From Marinobacter persicus (GTDB lineage: Bacteria > Pseudomonadota > Gammaproteobacteria > Pseudomonadales > Oleiphilaceae): 64,000 bases of DNA. Positions 1 through 7,018 of this stretch are shown here, piece by piece; positions within the stretch are counted from its first letter, which is position 1, and each line of letters begins with the position of its first letter. The translations under genes and the position numbers were made by a program. The notes beneath the pieces are model-generated. The model made no database searches. It had not been told where the DNA came from and was given only the letters and a program-made list of their open reading frames with translations. The stretch covers positions 124,001 to 188,000 of the forward strand of contig NZ_PTIV01000002.1 in the NCBI RefSeq assembly GCF_002934325.1, read 5' to 3'.

Positions 1-1265
1 GCCAGAATGCCTGGCACCTTCATGTCGCTGCCGCAAGCGGAAACCAGGGCCACCTTGCGCGTGCTTACTTCGCCATTCGGGAACTCTTCTTCCAGCGCCT
101 TCACCACACGCTTGACGTGCTTGAGCGTGGTGTCCACATAGTGGGTGATGGTGTTGGCGTTGGTGTCCTTGCCCATGAAGCGCACTTTGAAACGGGTCAG
201 AACGTCCAGAATCTTGCGATCCGAACCCGGTTCGCCCTGCATATCCTGATCGAACACTTCAATGGCAAACACACCCTTGGCACCGGCGATGATCTCCACC
301 TGGGGCTTTTCACTGACATAGTCGCCGGTGATCAGCGTGCCGGTGTGCTCCGGCTCAAAGGTGTTCATCACCCGCAACGGGATTTCATCCTGACGGAGTC
401 CCTTGCCGGCACGGGGGTGAATCGCTTCCATCCCCAGGTTGGCCAGCTGGTCGGCGATGTCGTAGTTGGTGCGGCCCAGCGGCACCACCTTGTCTTCGCC
501 CACCACTTTCGGGTCGGCCGAACTCAGGTGATATTCCTTGTGGATAATGGCTTCGCGGGCGTTGGTGATCACCGCCACCCGGCTGAAGGTCATCTCACTG
601 TAGCCGCGATCGAAGGTCCGCATCAGGCCCTCTTTACACTGGGCATAACCGGTCACAATCGGCAGTTCGCGGCTCAGGTCCACGTTATCGAACGCCTGCT
701 TCAGCTTTTCATCCAGAGGCAGCAGCTCGGCGTCACGCCAACCGGTCAGATCCACGAAACGGGCATTGATGCCTTCCTGCTGCAGCTTCAGCGCGGTGTT
801 GAACGCACTGTGGGCTTCACCGATGCCGGCCAGCATTTCACGAACCGTCAGCAGGTGCTCTTCGAGCTGGAACTGGCCGTAAGAGCACAGACGCTGCAGG
901 TCGATCAGGCAGCCCCGAACGCCTTCAATACGGTCGGTGATGAACTGATCCGCCTGCTGTTTAAGCATGGGATCTTCAAACAGGTTGCCGTTGAGGTCGG
1001 TCAGGAACTTCACCAGCTTGGTGAGATCGTCACCCCAGGCCCAGTCCGATTCGGCATCGGCAAACAGGGCGTAAACGCCCGGCTCGCCGGTTTTCTTGTG
1101 CTCCAACAGCTCGTCCGTCACACCACCGTAGGCGGACACCACGAAAATGCGCTGGTAGAGGTCGTCTTTATTGCGATTACCAACAATGATGTTGTCGCGC
1201 ACGGCCTCGTAGTTGCTCATGGAAGTACCGCCGATCTTCTCGACGGTATGTTGTGCCGTAGTCAT
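1..1265 (-). CDS. ask: Ectoine-type aspartokinase (Ask_Ect), 3' end cut by window edge
   Basis: Aspartate kinase phosphorylates L-aspartate, the first step toward aspartate semialdehyde and hence ectoine. The reading frame is open from an ATG at 1265 to the window edge, giving 421 codons. The N-terminal substrate motif KIGGTSM is present, followed by a kinase domain with long insertions (for example GEPGVYALFADAESDWAWGD) and a C-terminal ACT-like part. This matches the specialised aspartokinases of ectoine clusters rather than housekeeping LysC. AAAGG lies 7 nt before the ATG. It starts 54 bp after the ectB stop, so it is probably co-transcribed. The C-terminus lies beyond the window; from memory of family length perhaps 50 residues are missing. 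The gene normally found between ectB and ask, ectC, is not here. Confidence 0.88.
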   Translation of the reverse strand, partial: MTTAQHTVEKIGGTSMSNYEAVRDNIIVGNRNKDDLYQRIFVVSAYGGVTDELLEHKKTGEPGVYALFADAESDWAWGDDLTKLVKFLTDLNGNLFEDPMLKQQADQFITDRIEGVRGCLIDLQRLCSYGQFQLEEHLLTVREMLAGIGEAHSAFNTALKLQQEGINARFVDLTGWRDAELLPLDEKLKQAFDNVDLSRELPIVTGYAQCKEGLMRTFDRGYSEMTFSRVAVITNAREAIIHKEYHLSSADPKVVGEDKVVPLGRTNYDIADQLANLGMEAIHPRAGKGLRQDEIPLRVMNTFEPEHTGTLITGDYVSEKPQVEIIAGAKGVFAIEVFDQDMQGEPGSDRKILDVLTRFKVRFMGKDTNANTITHYVDTTLKHVKRVVKALEEEFPNGEVSTRKVALVSACGSDMKVPGIL

Positions 1266-1319
1266 GTAGTTGCCTTTGCTATGTGCAGAATGAATGTTCC
1301 GTCAAACAGTATAGGCGCC

Positions 1320-2588
1320 TTATGACGCCTCGTTGACGCCTTCCTGCATGATTTCATCGACACACTCACCGAGGATCTTGGTGCCCAGGCGCAGGTCGTC
1401 CTCGCTGGTGGTCAGCGGCATCAGGCACTTGATGACTTCGTCGTTCGGGCCACTGGTCTCAATGATCAGGCCTTTCTCGAAGGCACGCTTGGTGATCGGG
1501 CCGGTCAGGTCAGCGTGAGTCGCGGAGATACCGCGCATCATGCCACGGCCCTTCAGGCGGAACTCGCTCGGATACTTGTCGCAGATCGCCTGCAGGCCTT
1601 CAGCCAGAACGTCCGATTTGGCTTTCACTTCGTTGGCGAAGGCGTCGTCTTTCCAGTAAGTCTCAACAGCGGTACGCGCTGTCACAAACGCCATGTTGTT
1701 GCCACGGAAGGTACCGTTGTGCTCACCGGAAGCCCACACGTCCAGTTCCGGCTTGAACAGCACCAGTGCCATCGGCAGACCGTAGCCAGACAGGGACTTG
1801 GACACGGTGACGATGTCCGGCTTGATGCCTGCGAACTCAAAGCTGAAGAAATCGCCGGTGCGACCATTACCCGCCTGGATATCGTCCAGAATCAGCAGGA
1901 TGTCGTGTTTCTTGCACAGCTCGGACAGGCCTTTGAGCCATTCGGCACGAGCCGCGTTCAGACCACCTTCACCCTGGATGGCTTCGACAATCACTGCCGC
2001 CGGCAGCTCAACACCGGAGGAGCTGTCAGACAGCACCTTGTCCATGATCTTCAGGGTATCTACGTCTTCACCCAGGTAACCGTCGTAGAACAGGAAATCC
2101 ACGCCAGTCAGCGGCAGGCCAACACCACCCCGGTGGTGCTCATTACCGGTGGCGGCAACCGCGCCGGTGGTCACACCGTGGAAGCCGTTGGAGAAAGAGA
2201 TAATGTTGGTGCGGCCCTTCACCTTACGAGCCAGCTTCATGGCCGCTTCCACACAGTTGGTACCGGTGGGGCCAGTGAACTGCATTTTGTAGTTCAGGCC
2301 ACGGGGCTCAAGGATGTGCTTCTTGTAGGACTCCATGAAGTCGTGCTTGGCCGTGGTAAACAGGTCCAGGCCCTGACTGACGCCGTCAGCCTCAATGTAC
2401 TCGAGCAGGGCTTTCTTCAGGGTGTCGTTGTTGTGGCCATAGTTCAGGGAGCCAGCGCCGGCCAGAAAATCGAGATATTCCTTACCATCTTCTGTGTACA
2501 GGTGCGCGTTCTTGGCGCGGTTAAAGATCACCGGGAAGGCACGGGAATATACACGTACTTCGGATTCGGTCGACTTGAAAAGTTCCAT
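1320..2588 (-). CDS. ectB: Diaminobutyrate--2-oxoglutarate transaminase EctB
   Basis: EctB converts aspartate semialdehyde plus glutamate to L-2,4-diaminobutyrate with PLP, the first committed ectoine step. The 422-residue protein is a class III aminotransferase. It has the glycine-rich [17 protein letters not shown] region, the PLP-contacting D in [13 protein letters not shown], and the Schiff-base lysine in [15 protein letters not shown] chose the ATG at 2588 over an earlier in-frame ATG (2606) because AAGAGG sits 7 nt before it. EctA lies 180 bp upstream and aspartokinase 54 bp downstream on the same strand. Length and motifs are intact, so it should be functional. Confidence 0.95.
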   Translation of the reverse strand: MELFKSTESEVRVYSRAFPVIFNRAKNAHLYTEDGKEYLDFLAGAGSLNYGHNNDTLKKALLEYIEADGVSQGLDLFTTAKHDFMESYKKHILEPRGLNYKMQFTGPTGTNCVEAAMKLARKVKGRTNIISFSNGFHGVTTGAVAATGNEHHRGGVGLPLTGVDFLFYDGYLGEDVDTLKIMDKVLSDSSSGVELPAAVIVEAIQGEGGLNAARAEWLKGLSELCKKHDILLILDDIQAGNGRTGDFFSFEFAGIKPDIVTVSKSLSGYGLPMALVLFKPELDVWASGEHNGTFRGNNMAFVTARTAVETYWKDDAFANEVKAKSDVLAEGLQAICDKYPSEFRLKGRGMMRGISATHADLTGPITKRAFEKGLIIETSGPNDEVIKCLMPLTTSEDDLRLGTKILGECVDEIMQEGVNEAS

Positions 2589-2694
2589 GGTCTTGCCTCT
2601 TAGCATATTAGGTTCGAGGTAGATGCGCGGGGAGCTTGCGGGGGTCTGTATAGGTGTCGCAGCAAGCCCACCGTGCGTTGGTTAAAGCCTTGAA

Positions 2695-2720
2695 GGCAGG
2701 CCCACCTCGGGCGGCCTGCC
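2695..2720 (-). other. Stem-loop in the ectA-ectB spacer
   Basis: GGCAGGCC (2695-2702) and GGCCTGCC (2713-2720) form a perfect 8-bp stem with a 10-nt loop in the long ectA-ectB spacer. No U-run follows on the minus strand, so this is not a classical terminator. It could set the ectA:ectB transcript ratio or protect an mRNA end. The function is inferred only. Confidence 0.5.
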
Positions 2721-2768
2721 GGCTAGTCCAATTCACAGTTGGTCACGAAAAGTCGTGTACCGGGGCTA

Positions 2769-3284
2769 TCAGACAGACTTCGTAAAGGGCCCAATGCGCA
2801 GCAGGAACTCGGAGTCGTGCTCGCCGCCGAAGTGGGTCTCTTTCTCGAAGTGCTCGTGGTAGGTGAGCTCGGCTCCCATGTCACGGGCGAATGAGCGGAA
2901 CAATGCCCAGGAAGCCTCATTGTCTTCGGTAATGGTGGTTTCCATGTGTGTGACGTTCTTGCACACATCACGGGCCACGATTTCCTTCAACATGCGCTTT
3001 GCCAGGCCCTGGCCACGACCTTTCTCGTGAACGGCCACCTGCCAGACAAACACGGTTTCAGGCTGTTGGGGAGGGATATATCCGGAGATAAAGCCGACCA
3101 GATCGCCGTCCATCTCCGCCGCCACGCCGGTCTCGGCAAAGTGGCTACACTGCAGGAGGTTGCAGTAGATCGAATTGGGGTCCAGTGGCGGGCATTCCGC
3201 AATCAACTGGTAGAGTCTGTAGCCATCATCTTTCACGGGAACGCGAAGTTTGATGGCGGTCGTATTCGAGCCTTCTGATGTCAT
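2769..3284 (-). CDS. ectA: L-2,4-diaminobutyric acid acetyltransferase EctA
   Basis: EctA is a GNAT-fold enzyme that acetylates diaminobutyrate on the gamma nitrogen using acetyl-CoA. The protein is 171 residues from the ATG at 3284. The frame extends to a TTG at 3293, but the ATG has the better start context. Family hallmarks are visible: VFVWQVAVHEKGRGQGLAKR (acetyl-CoA pyrophosphate loop) and HMETTITEDNEASWALF. It is the first gene of the ect transcription unit, with a strong promoter about 30 bp upstream. Length is normal for the family. Confidence 0.95.
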   Translation of the reverse strand: MTSEGSNTTAIKLRVPVKDDGYRLYQLIAECPPLDPNSIYCNLLQCSHFAETGVAAEMDGDLVGFISGYIPPQQPETVFVWQVAVHEKGRGQGLAKRMLKEIVARDVCKNVTHMETTITEDNEASWALFRSFARDMGAELTYHEHFEKETHFGGEHDSEFLLRIGPFTKSV

Positions 3285-3317
3285 ATTGATCAACTCGCTG
3301 CCTAACGTTGGTGAGAA

Positions 3318-3345
3318 ATTATATAGACCACGAAATATATTTCAA
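3318..3345 (-). promoter_or_regulatory. Probable sigma-70 promoter of ectA with overlapping palindrome
   Basis: On the minus strand TTGAAA (3340-3345) and TATAAT (3318-3323) are separated by 16 bp, a near-consensus sigma-70 promoter ending about 30 bp before the ectA ATG. The perfect palindrome GAAATATATTTC (3332-3343) overlaps the -35 box and would suit a dimeric regulator, such as the MarR-type EctR known for some ect operons. No ectR gene is next to it. Confidence 0.7.
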
Positions 3346-3436
3346 GTTGACCGCACCCAGCGACACCCAAGCGCGGCCACTCAACCCTAAGAATAGACAA
3401 AATTGGAGTGATCGCCAGCCAGGCCCTTGACCGGCG

Positions 3437-4402
3437 TCAAGCAGGGAAAATCAGTTGATTCGCTGGCACGCCGGTTCCGGCCGTAAGTCGATCCCGGTAA
3501 GACACGGCCGCCTCGGAACCCGGCGGCCAGATCCGATCAAAACAGCTCAACCAGGCTTCGACATCGAAGTGCACGGGCAACAGGGAAAGCTCCATACCCG
3601 CCATGCCGTGGCTCGCCAGAGGCGTCATATGCAACTTCTCACGGGCAATCCGGGTGATCAGGCCTCGCGGGTCACCGGCCAGGTTGCCCATCCCCGCAGC
3701 ACCGTTATTCAACACCACCGTGGTTCGCCCGCCAGACCGCCCGTGCCAGATCGCCGGCAGACAGGTATGGGTACAGGCCATGACATCGGCACCGGTCCTG
3801 TCGAACCACTCCGAAACAGGGCCTTGTTTCCCGGACGACAGGTACTCACGGGACAACCCCCAACCGGCCAGCGATTCGGGGTCGCCATGGAGCACCAAAA
3901 TCTTTAGGCCTCCAAATATCAGGCAACGATAACGAGGCAAAGTTGCCAGTCGGTTGAGAATATCTCCGTGATTCTCGGCGGTCGCCTGCAGCCGGACCAT
4001 GATCCGGTTCGAGCGTTCAACCACGCCCTGATCGACAAAATCCGGGTAGGCGCAACCGCAACCGGCACCGTCACTGGGAATGGCCAGTTCGTACTCCACG
4101 TTGCCCAGACTGGCGGTGTGCGCAAGCACCCGCTGGTTGATCGCCCGGAACAGCGCGTCGTCGGCGTTGAACCAGTTAAAGTCGCCGTTGAATACCAGCC
4201 GCACCCGGCGTCCCAGCCGTTCCTCGGCCGCCGCCATGCGCTCAATTTCATCCAGCGCTTCCAGATTGCCATACAGCCCGCCGACCACGTACAGGACGTC
4301 CTCGTTCACCGGCTCCGGATCCTGACACAGCACTTCCGGCCGGTACCGGTACGCCAGCGGGCAACTGCGGCCTTCAGTCATGGCACTTTTGCTCTTGGGC
4401 AC
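3437..4402 (-). CDS. Metallophosphoesterase-like protein with degenerate first motif
   Basis: This 321-residue cytoplasmic protein resembles calcineurin-like phosphoesterases. The order is VVGGLYGNLEALDEI (motif I position), FNGDFNWF (GD motif II), GNVEYE (GN motif III), LHGDPES and CTHTCLP (late His motifs). The usual GDxHG of motif I reads GGLYGN, so one metal-binding Asp and the His are replaced. It may bind only one metal or a different ligand. The GTG start at 4402 lies 2 nt after the symporter stop, with GAGG 7 nt upstream, so it is translationally coupled to the symporter. The substrate is unknown. Confidence 0.6.
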   Translation of the reverse strand: MPKSKSAMTEGRSCPLAYRYRPEVLCQDPEPVNEDVLYVVGGLYGNLEALDEIERMAAAEERLGRRVRLVFNGDFNWFNADDALFRAINQRVLAHTASLGNVEYELAIPSDGAGCGCAYPDFVDQGVVERSNRIMVRLQATAENHGDILNRLATLPRYRCLIFGGLKILVLHGDPESLAGWGLSREYLSSGKQGPVSEWFDRTGADVMACTHTCLPAIWHGRSGGRTTVVLNNGAAGMGNLAGDPRGLITRIAREKLHMTPLASHGMAGMELSLLPVHFDVEAWLSCFDRIWPPGSEAAVSYRDRLTAGTGVPANQLIFPA

Positions 4403-4404
4403 GA

Positions 4405-5808
4405 CTACACCTCGCCCGCCGCCAGGGACCGCCCGGCCAGCCGGCGCAGGGCCAACGGCAGGAAGAAGCCCGCGCTACAGATCAAAAAGCCCCAGGCATT
4501 CACGCCCAACAGCATGGCGTATTTGCCGTCACCAATCGCCCAACTGGCGGGAATCAGCCCCACCGCCAGCAACACACCCAACGCCAGGCCGCTCCAGAAA
4601 CTCAGGTGGAAGCTCCAGGGCGACCAGCGGGTCAAGCCGTAGAACAGGAACACCGGCGCCAGTCCCATCACCATGGTGCCGGAAATGGTGGTGGCCTTGA
4701 GAATATCGGTGCCGGCAAACATGGGCAGGTTGCCCAAAAGGGCAAACACAATCATCACCACCGAGCCCACGCGCATGCTCGGCAACCGCTCACCCAGCTT
4801 GCCCGCCAGCCGGGGCAGATCCACCGCCAGGGACTTGGCCAGGGAGGTAAAGGTGGAATCGAGTGTGGAGCCGGCAGAGGTCATCATCACCACGCTCATA
4901 AAGAACAATGCCGCCAAGCCCAGGGACTGCCCCACCGCTGCCGGCGCGTTACCCAGCACTTCAATGCCGTTCAAGCGCGCATGTACGCCCACCAGACTGA
5001 AAATGAACACCGCCACAAAGCCCAGCAACCCGGCCACCACGAAACTCTTGAGCATGGTTTTTTCTTTATTCACAAAGCCCCGGTCGGTCAGCACCGGATC
5101 GTGGAAGGGGTAACTGAACAGCTGCAGCAGCGCCACCAGCAACAGATCAAACCCGGCATCCAGCCGGAATTCGCCATTACTCAGCAACGCACTGGTGTCA
5201 TTGGCCGGCACAACCAGGAAAAGCACCGCGCCAACAAAGAACACAAAGACAAAGGCCTGGATCACATCGGTGAAAATCGACGAGCGCAGCCCGCCTTTCA
5301 GGCTGTAGGCCAGAGTGAATGCGGTAAACAGCATGGCAGCGGTGTAGTATTGCCACTCCCCGGGCAGGCCGAAATACCCGCCCACCACGGCGGTGTTACT
5401 CCACACCTCGTTGTAAAGGCGAATCAAAATCGCTGCGGCGAAAGCCAAACTGGCCAGCCGCCCGAAGCGGGAGGTCAGAAATTCCTGCAGGCTCCGCGCG
5501 CCGGTCTGGGTACGAATCAGGTAAATGATGTAACCGGCCACCGGAATCGACAGCCAGTAACTAGCATAGGCCAGCCCACCGGTTACGCCATAGGCCGCCC
5601 CCAGGTTGGCTGCGTTGGTCACCGACTTGGCGAAAATCCAGCTGATAAAGATACTGGCCGTCAGCGACCACTGGCCCACCGGGTTGCCCTGGTCATCCGC
5701 GCCTTTGTAGAAGGAATTGGCATTCCGGCTCTTGGGCGACAAAACATACATCACCACGCCGTACACCAGCAGGAATCCCCAGAAAAGCGTTCCCTCAAAA
5801 CCTGTCAT
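4405..5808 (-). CDS. Sodium:solute symporter (SSS) family permease
   Basis: This 467-residue, strongly hydrophobic protein has about 12-13 predicted membrane helices and SSS-type features: an unwound TM1-like SWIFAKSVTNAANLGAAYGVTGG, and LKGGLRSSIFTDVIQAF resembling the G-G-x-x-x-x-x-TD-x-x-Q signature of the family. It should couple inward Na+ flow to uptake of a small solute; no substrate can be assigned. It lies between a radical SAM protein upstream and a coupled phosphoesterase-like protein downstream, which suggests a shared substrate or product. Confidence 0.85.
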   Translation of the reverse strand: MTGFEGTLFWGFLLVYGVVMYVLSPKSRNANSFYKGADDQGNPVGQWSLTASIFISWIFAKSVTNAANLGAAYGVTGGLAYASYWLSIPVAGYIIYLIRTQTGARSLQEFLTSRFGRLASLAFAAAILIRLYNEVWSNTAVVGGYFGLPGEWQYYTAAMLFTAFTLAYSLKGGLRSSIFTDVIQAFVFVFFVGAVLFLVVPANDTSALLSNGEFRLDAGFDLLLVALLQLFSYPFHDPVLTDRGFVNKEKTMLKSFVVAGLLGFVAVFIFSLVGVHARLNGIEVLGNAPAAVGQSLGLAALFFMSVVMMTSAGSTLDSTFTSLAKSLAVDLPRLAGKLGERLPSMRVGSVVMIVFALLGNLPMFAGTDILKATTISGTMVMGLAPVFLFYGLTRWSPWSFHLSFWSGLALGVLLAVGLIPASWAIGDGKYAMLLGVNAWGFLICSAGFFLPLALRRLAGRSLAAGEV

Positions 5809-5851
5809 TTATCCATTCCATCTTCTTTTTGATAGTTAGCACGAGGCCTTT

Positions 5852-5925
5852 CGGCCCTGGGGTGGGGGTTCCAAAACATTCAGGAAAACCACGTTTTCCG
5901 TTTTGGAACCCCCACCCCAGGGCCG
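5852..5925. repeat. 26-bp perfect inverted repeat with nested hairpin
   Basis: Arms 5852-5877 and 5900-5925 are exact reverse complements over 26 bp (left arm begins CGGCCCTGGGGTGGGGG). The 22-nt loop holds a second 7-bp stem, GGAAAAC/GTTTTCC, at 5883-5899. It lies between the radical SAM stop and the symporter start, both minus strand. No T-run follows on either strand, so it is not a simple intrinsic terminator. It resembles a REP-like or small non-autonomous palindromic element. Part of the arm (GGGGTTCCAAAA) recurs near 39926-39940. Confidence 0.8.
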
Positions 5926-5951
5926 GAAGCCGGAGTCAAACACGACCTCCA

Positions 5952-6923
5952 TCAAGAAGGCGCGGAGCAACTGGCCCCGAACCGGTAACAGGCAAAACAC
6001 CGGTGATGGCGCAGCATGATTCGCTCGTCCATGCTTTCCGCCAGGGTGCCGCCCAAGTCGTACTGGGGGTCATCGTCCACCAGGGTGCAGGCATACACCC
6101 GCACCTGATCGCCCTTCTTCACCAGCATTCGGGTGTAGGTGCACATGAAGTGCGATCGGGACTCCCTGGTCGGGTACTTCTCCATGCAGGTTTCGGTGAT
6201 CTCCGGGCTGCCGTCTTCCGAGCCGGGCGTCCCCAAATCCGGGAAGGCGGTGAAGGACAGGTCCTCGGGAATGTTCCATTCCCGGAATATGGCCCGGAAG
6301 GCCGCTTCCACGTCCTGTGGGTTTTCATCCGGGTCGGTCTGCCGGGCAATGGACACCTCGAAACCCTGGTTGATCAGCCAGCGAATGCCATCCAGCGCCT
6401 GCTCAAAACTGCCTTCGCCCCGATCCTTGTCATGCCGGGCACGATCCGGGAAATCCAGGCTGACACGGAAGTGGATCGGGTAAGGATTGTCCAACAGTGG
6501 CAACACCTGGTGTTCGCGTTTGTGCAGCGGCTCGGTGGCGTTGGTGAGCACGAAGCAGGGCCGGTGCTGGCTGGCGTAATCCAGGATGTTGACGAAATCC
6601 CGGATCACGAACGGCTCGCCACCGGTGAAGGAGAACTGCTCCACGCCCATGTCCAGCGCTTCGTGGATGAAGGGCTTCACGTCACTGAGCTTCATGCCCG
6701 GAATGCGGCCATCGCCGGGATGGGAGCCTTCCAGGCAGAAGGGGCAGGCGAGGTTGCAGGCGGTGCCGGTATGAATCCACAGCTCCTGGAGCCTGTGCGC
6801 GTCAATGTAACCGCGCGGGTCGCCGTTGCGGGTGTGGGTCCAGCTGTCCCGGGCCCGGGGTTCGAGAACTTCAACAGCGGGGATGCGGTTTTTGCTTCCC
6901 GCTTTCGTCGCGGTCAGGGGCAT
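5952..6923 (-). CDS. Radical SAM protein with C-terminal cysteine-rich segment
   Basis: This 323-residue enzyme has the CxxxCxxC cluster motif CNLACPFC (Cys 56, 60, 63) and GGEP at 101-104, which define a radical SAM TIM barrel binding [4Fe-4S] and S-adenosylmethionine. The last 65 residues carry further cysteines (FMCTYTRML, YACTLVDDD, RCFACYRFGASCS), suggesting a SPASM/twitch-like auxiliary cluster as in enzymes acting on peptides or other large substrates. AAGGAG precedes the ATG. The neighbours downstream are a Na+ symporter and a phosphoesterase-like protein. I do not recognise a named subfamily, and the substrate is unknown. Confidence 0.85.
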   Translation of the reverse strand: MPLTATKAGSKNRIPAVEVLEPRARDSWTHTRNGDPRGYIDAHRLQELWIHTGTACNLACPFCLEGSHPGDGRIPGMKLSDVKPFIHEALDMGVEQFSFTGGEPFVIRDFVNILDYASQHRPCFVLTNATEPLHKREHQVLPLLDNPYPIHFRVSLDFPDRARHDKDRGEGSFEQALDGIRWLINQGFEVSIARQTDPDENPQDVEAAFRAIFREWNIPEDLSFTAFPDLGTPGSEDGSPEITETCMEKYPTRESRSHFMCTYTRMLVKKGDQVRVYACTLVDDDPQYDLGGTLAESMDERIMLRHHRCFACYRFGASCSAPS

Positions 6924-7018
6924 GATCGCTCCTTGGTTATTACCATTGTCTGGAGAACTGACACGAAACTGGCCCGTTTGTTACCGGCAGTCGCCATACG
7001 TTCAGCAATTTCGATTTT

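Noticed and set aside
117..1325. 402-codon open frame on the plus strand
   Set aside because: Antisense to the ectoine aspartokinase, which has KIGGTSM and conserved kinase sequence.
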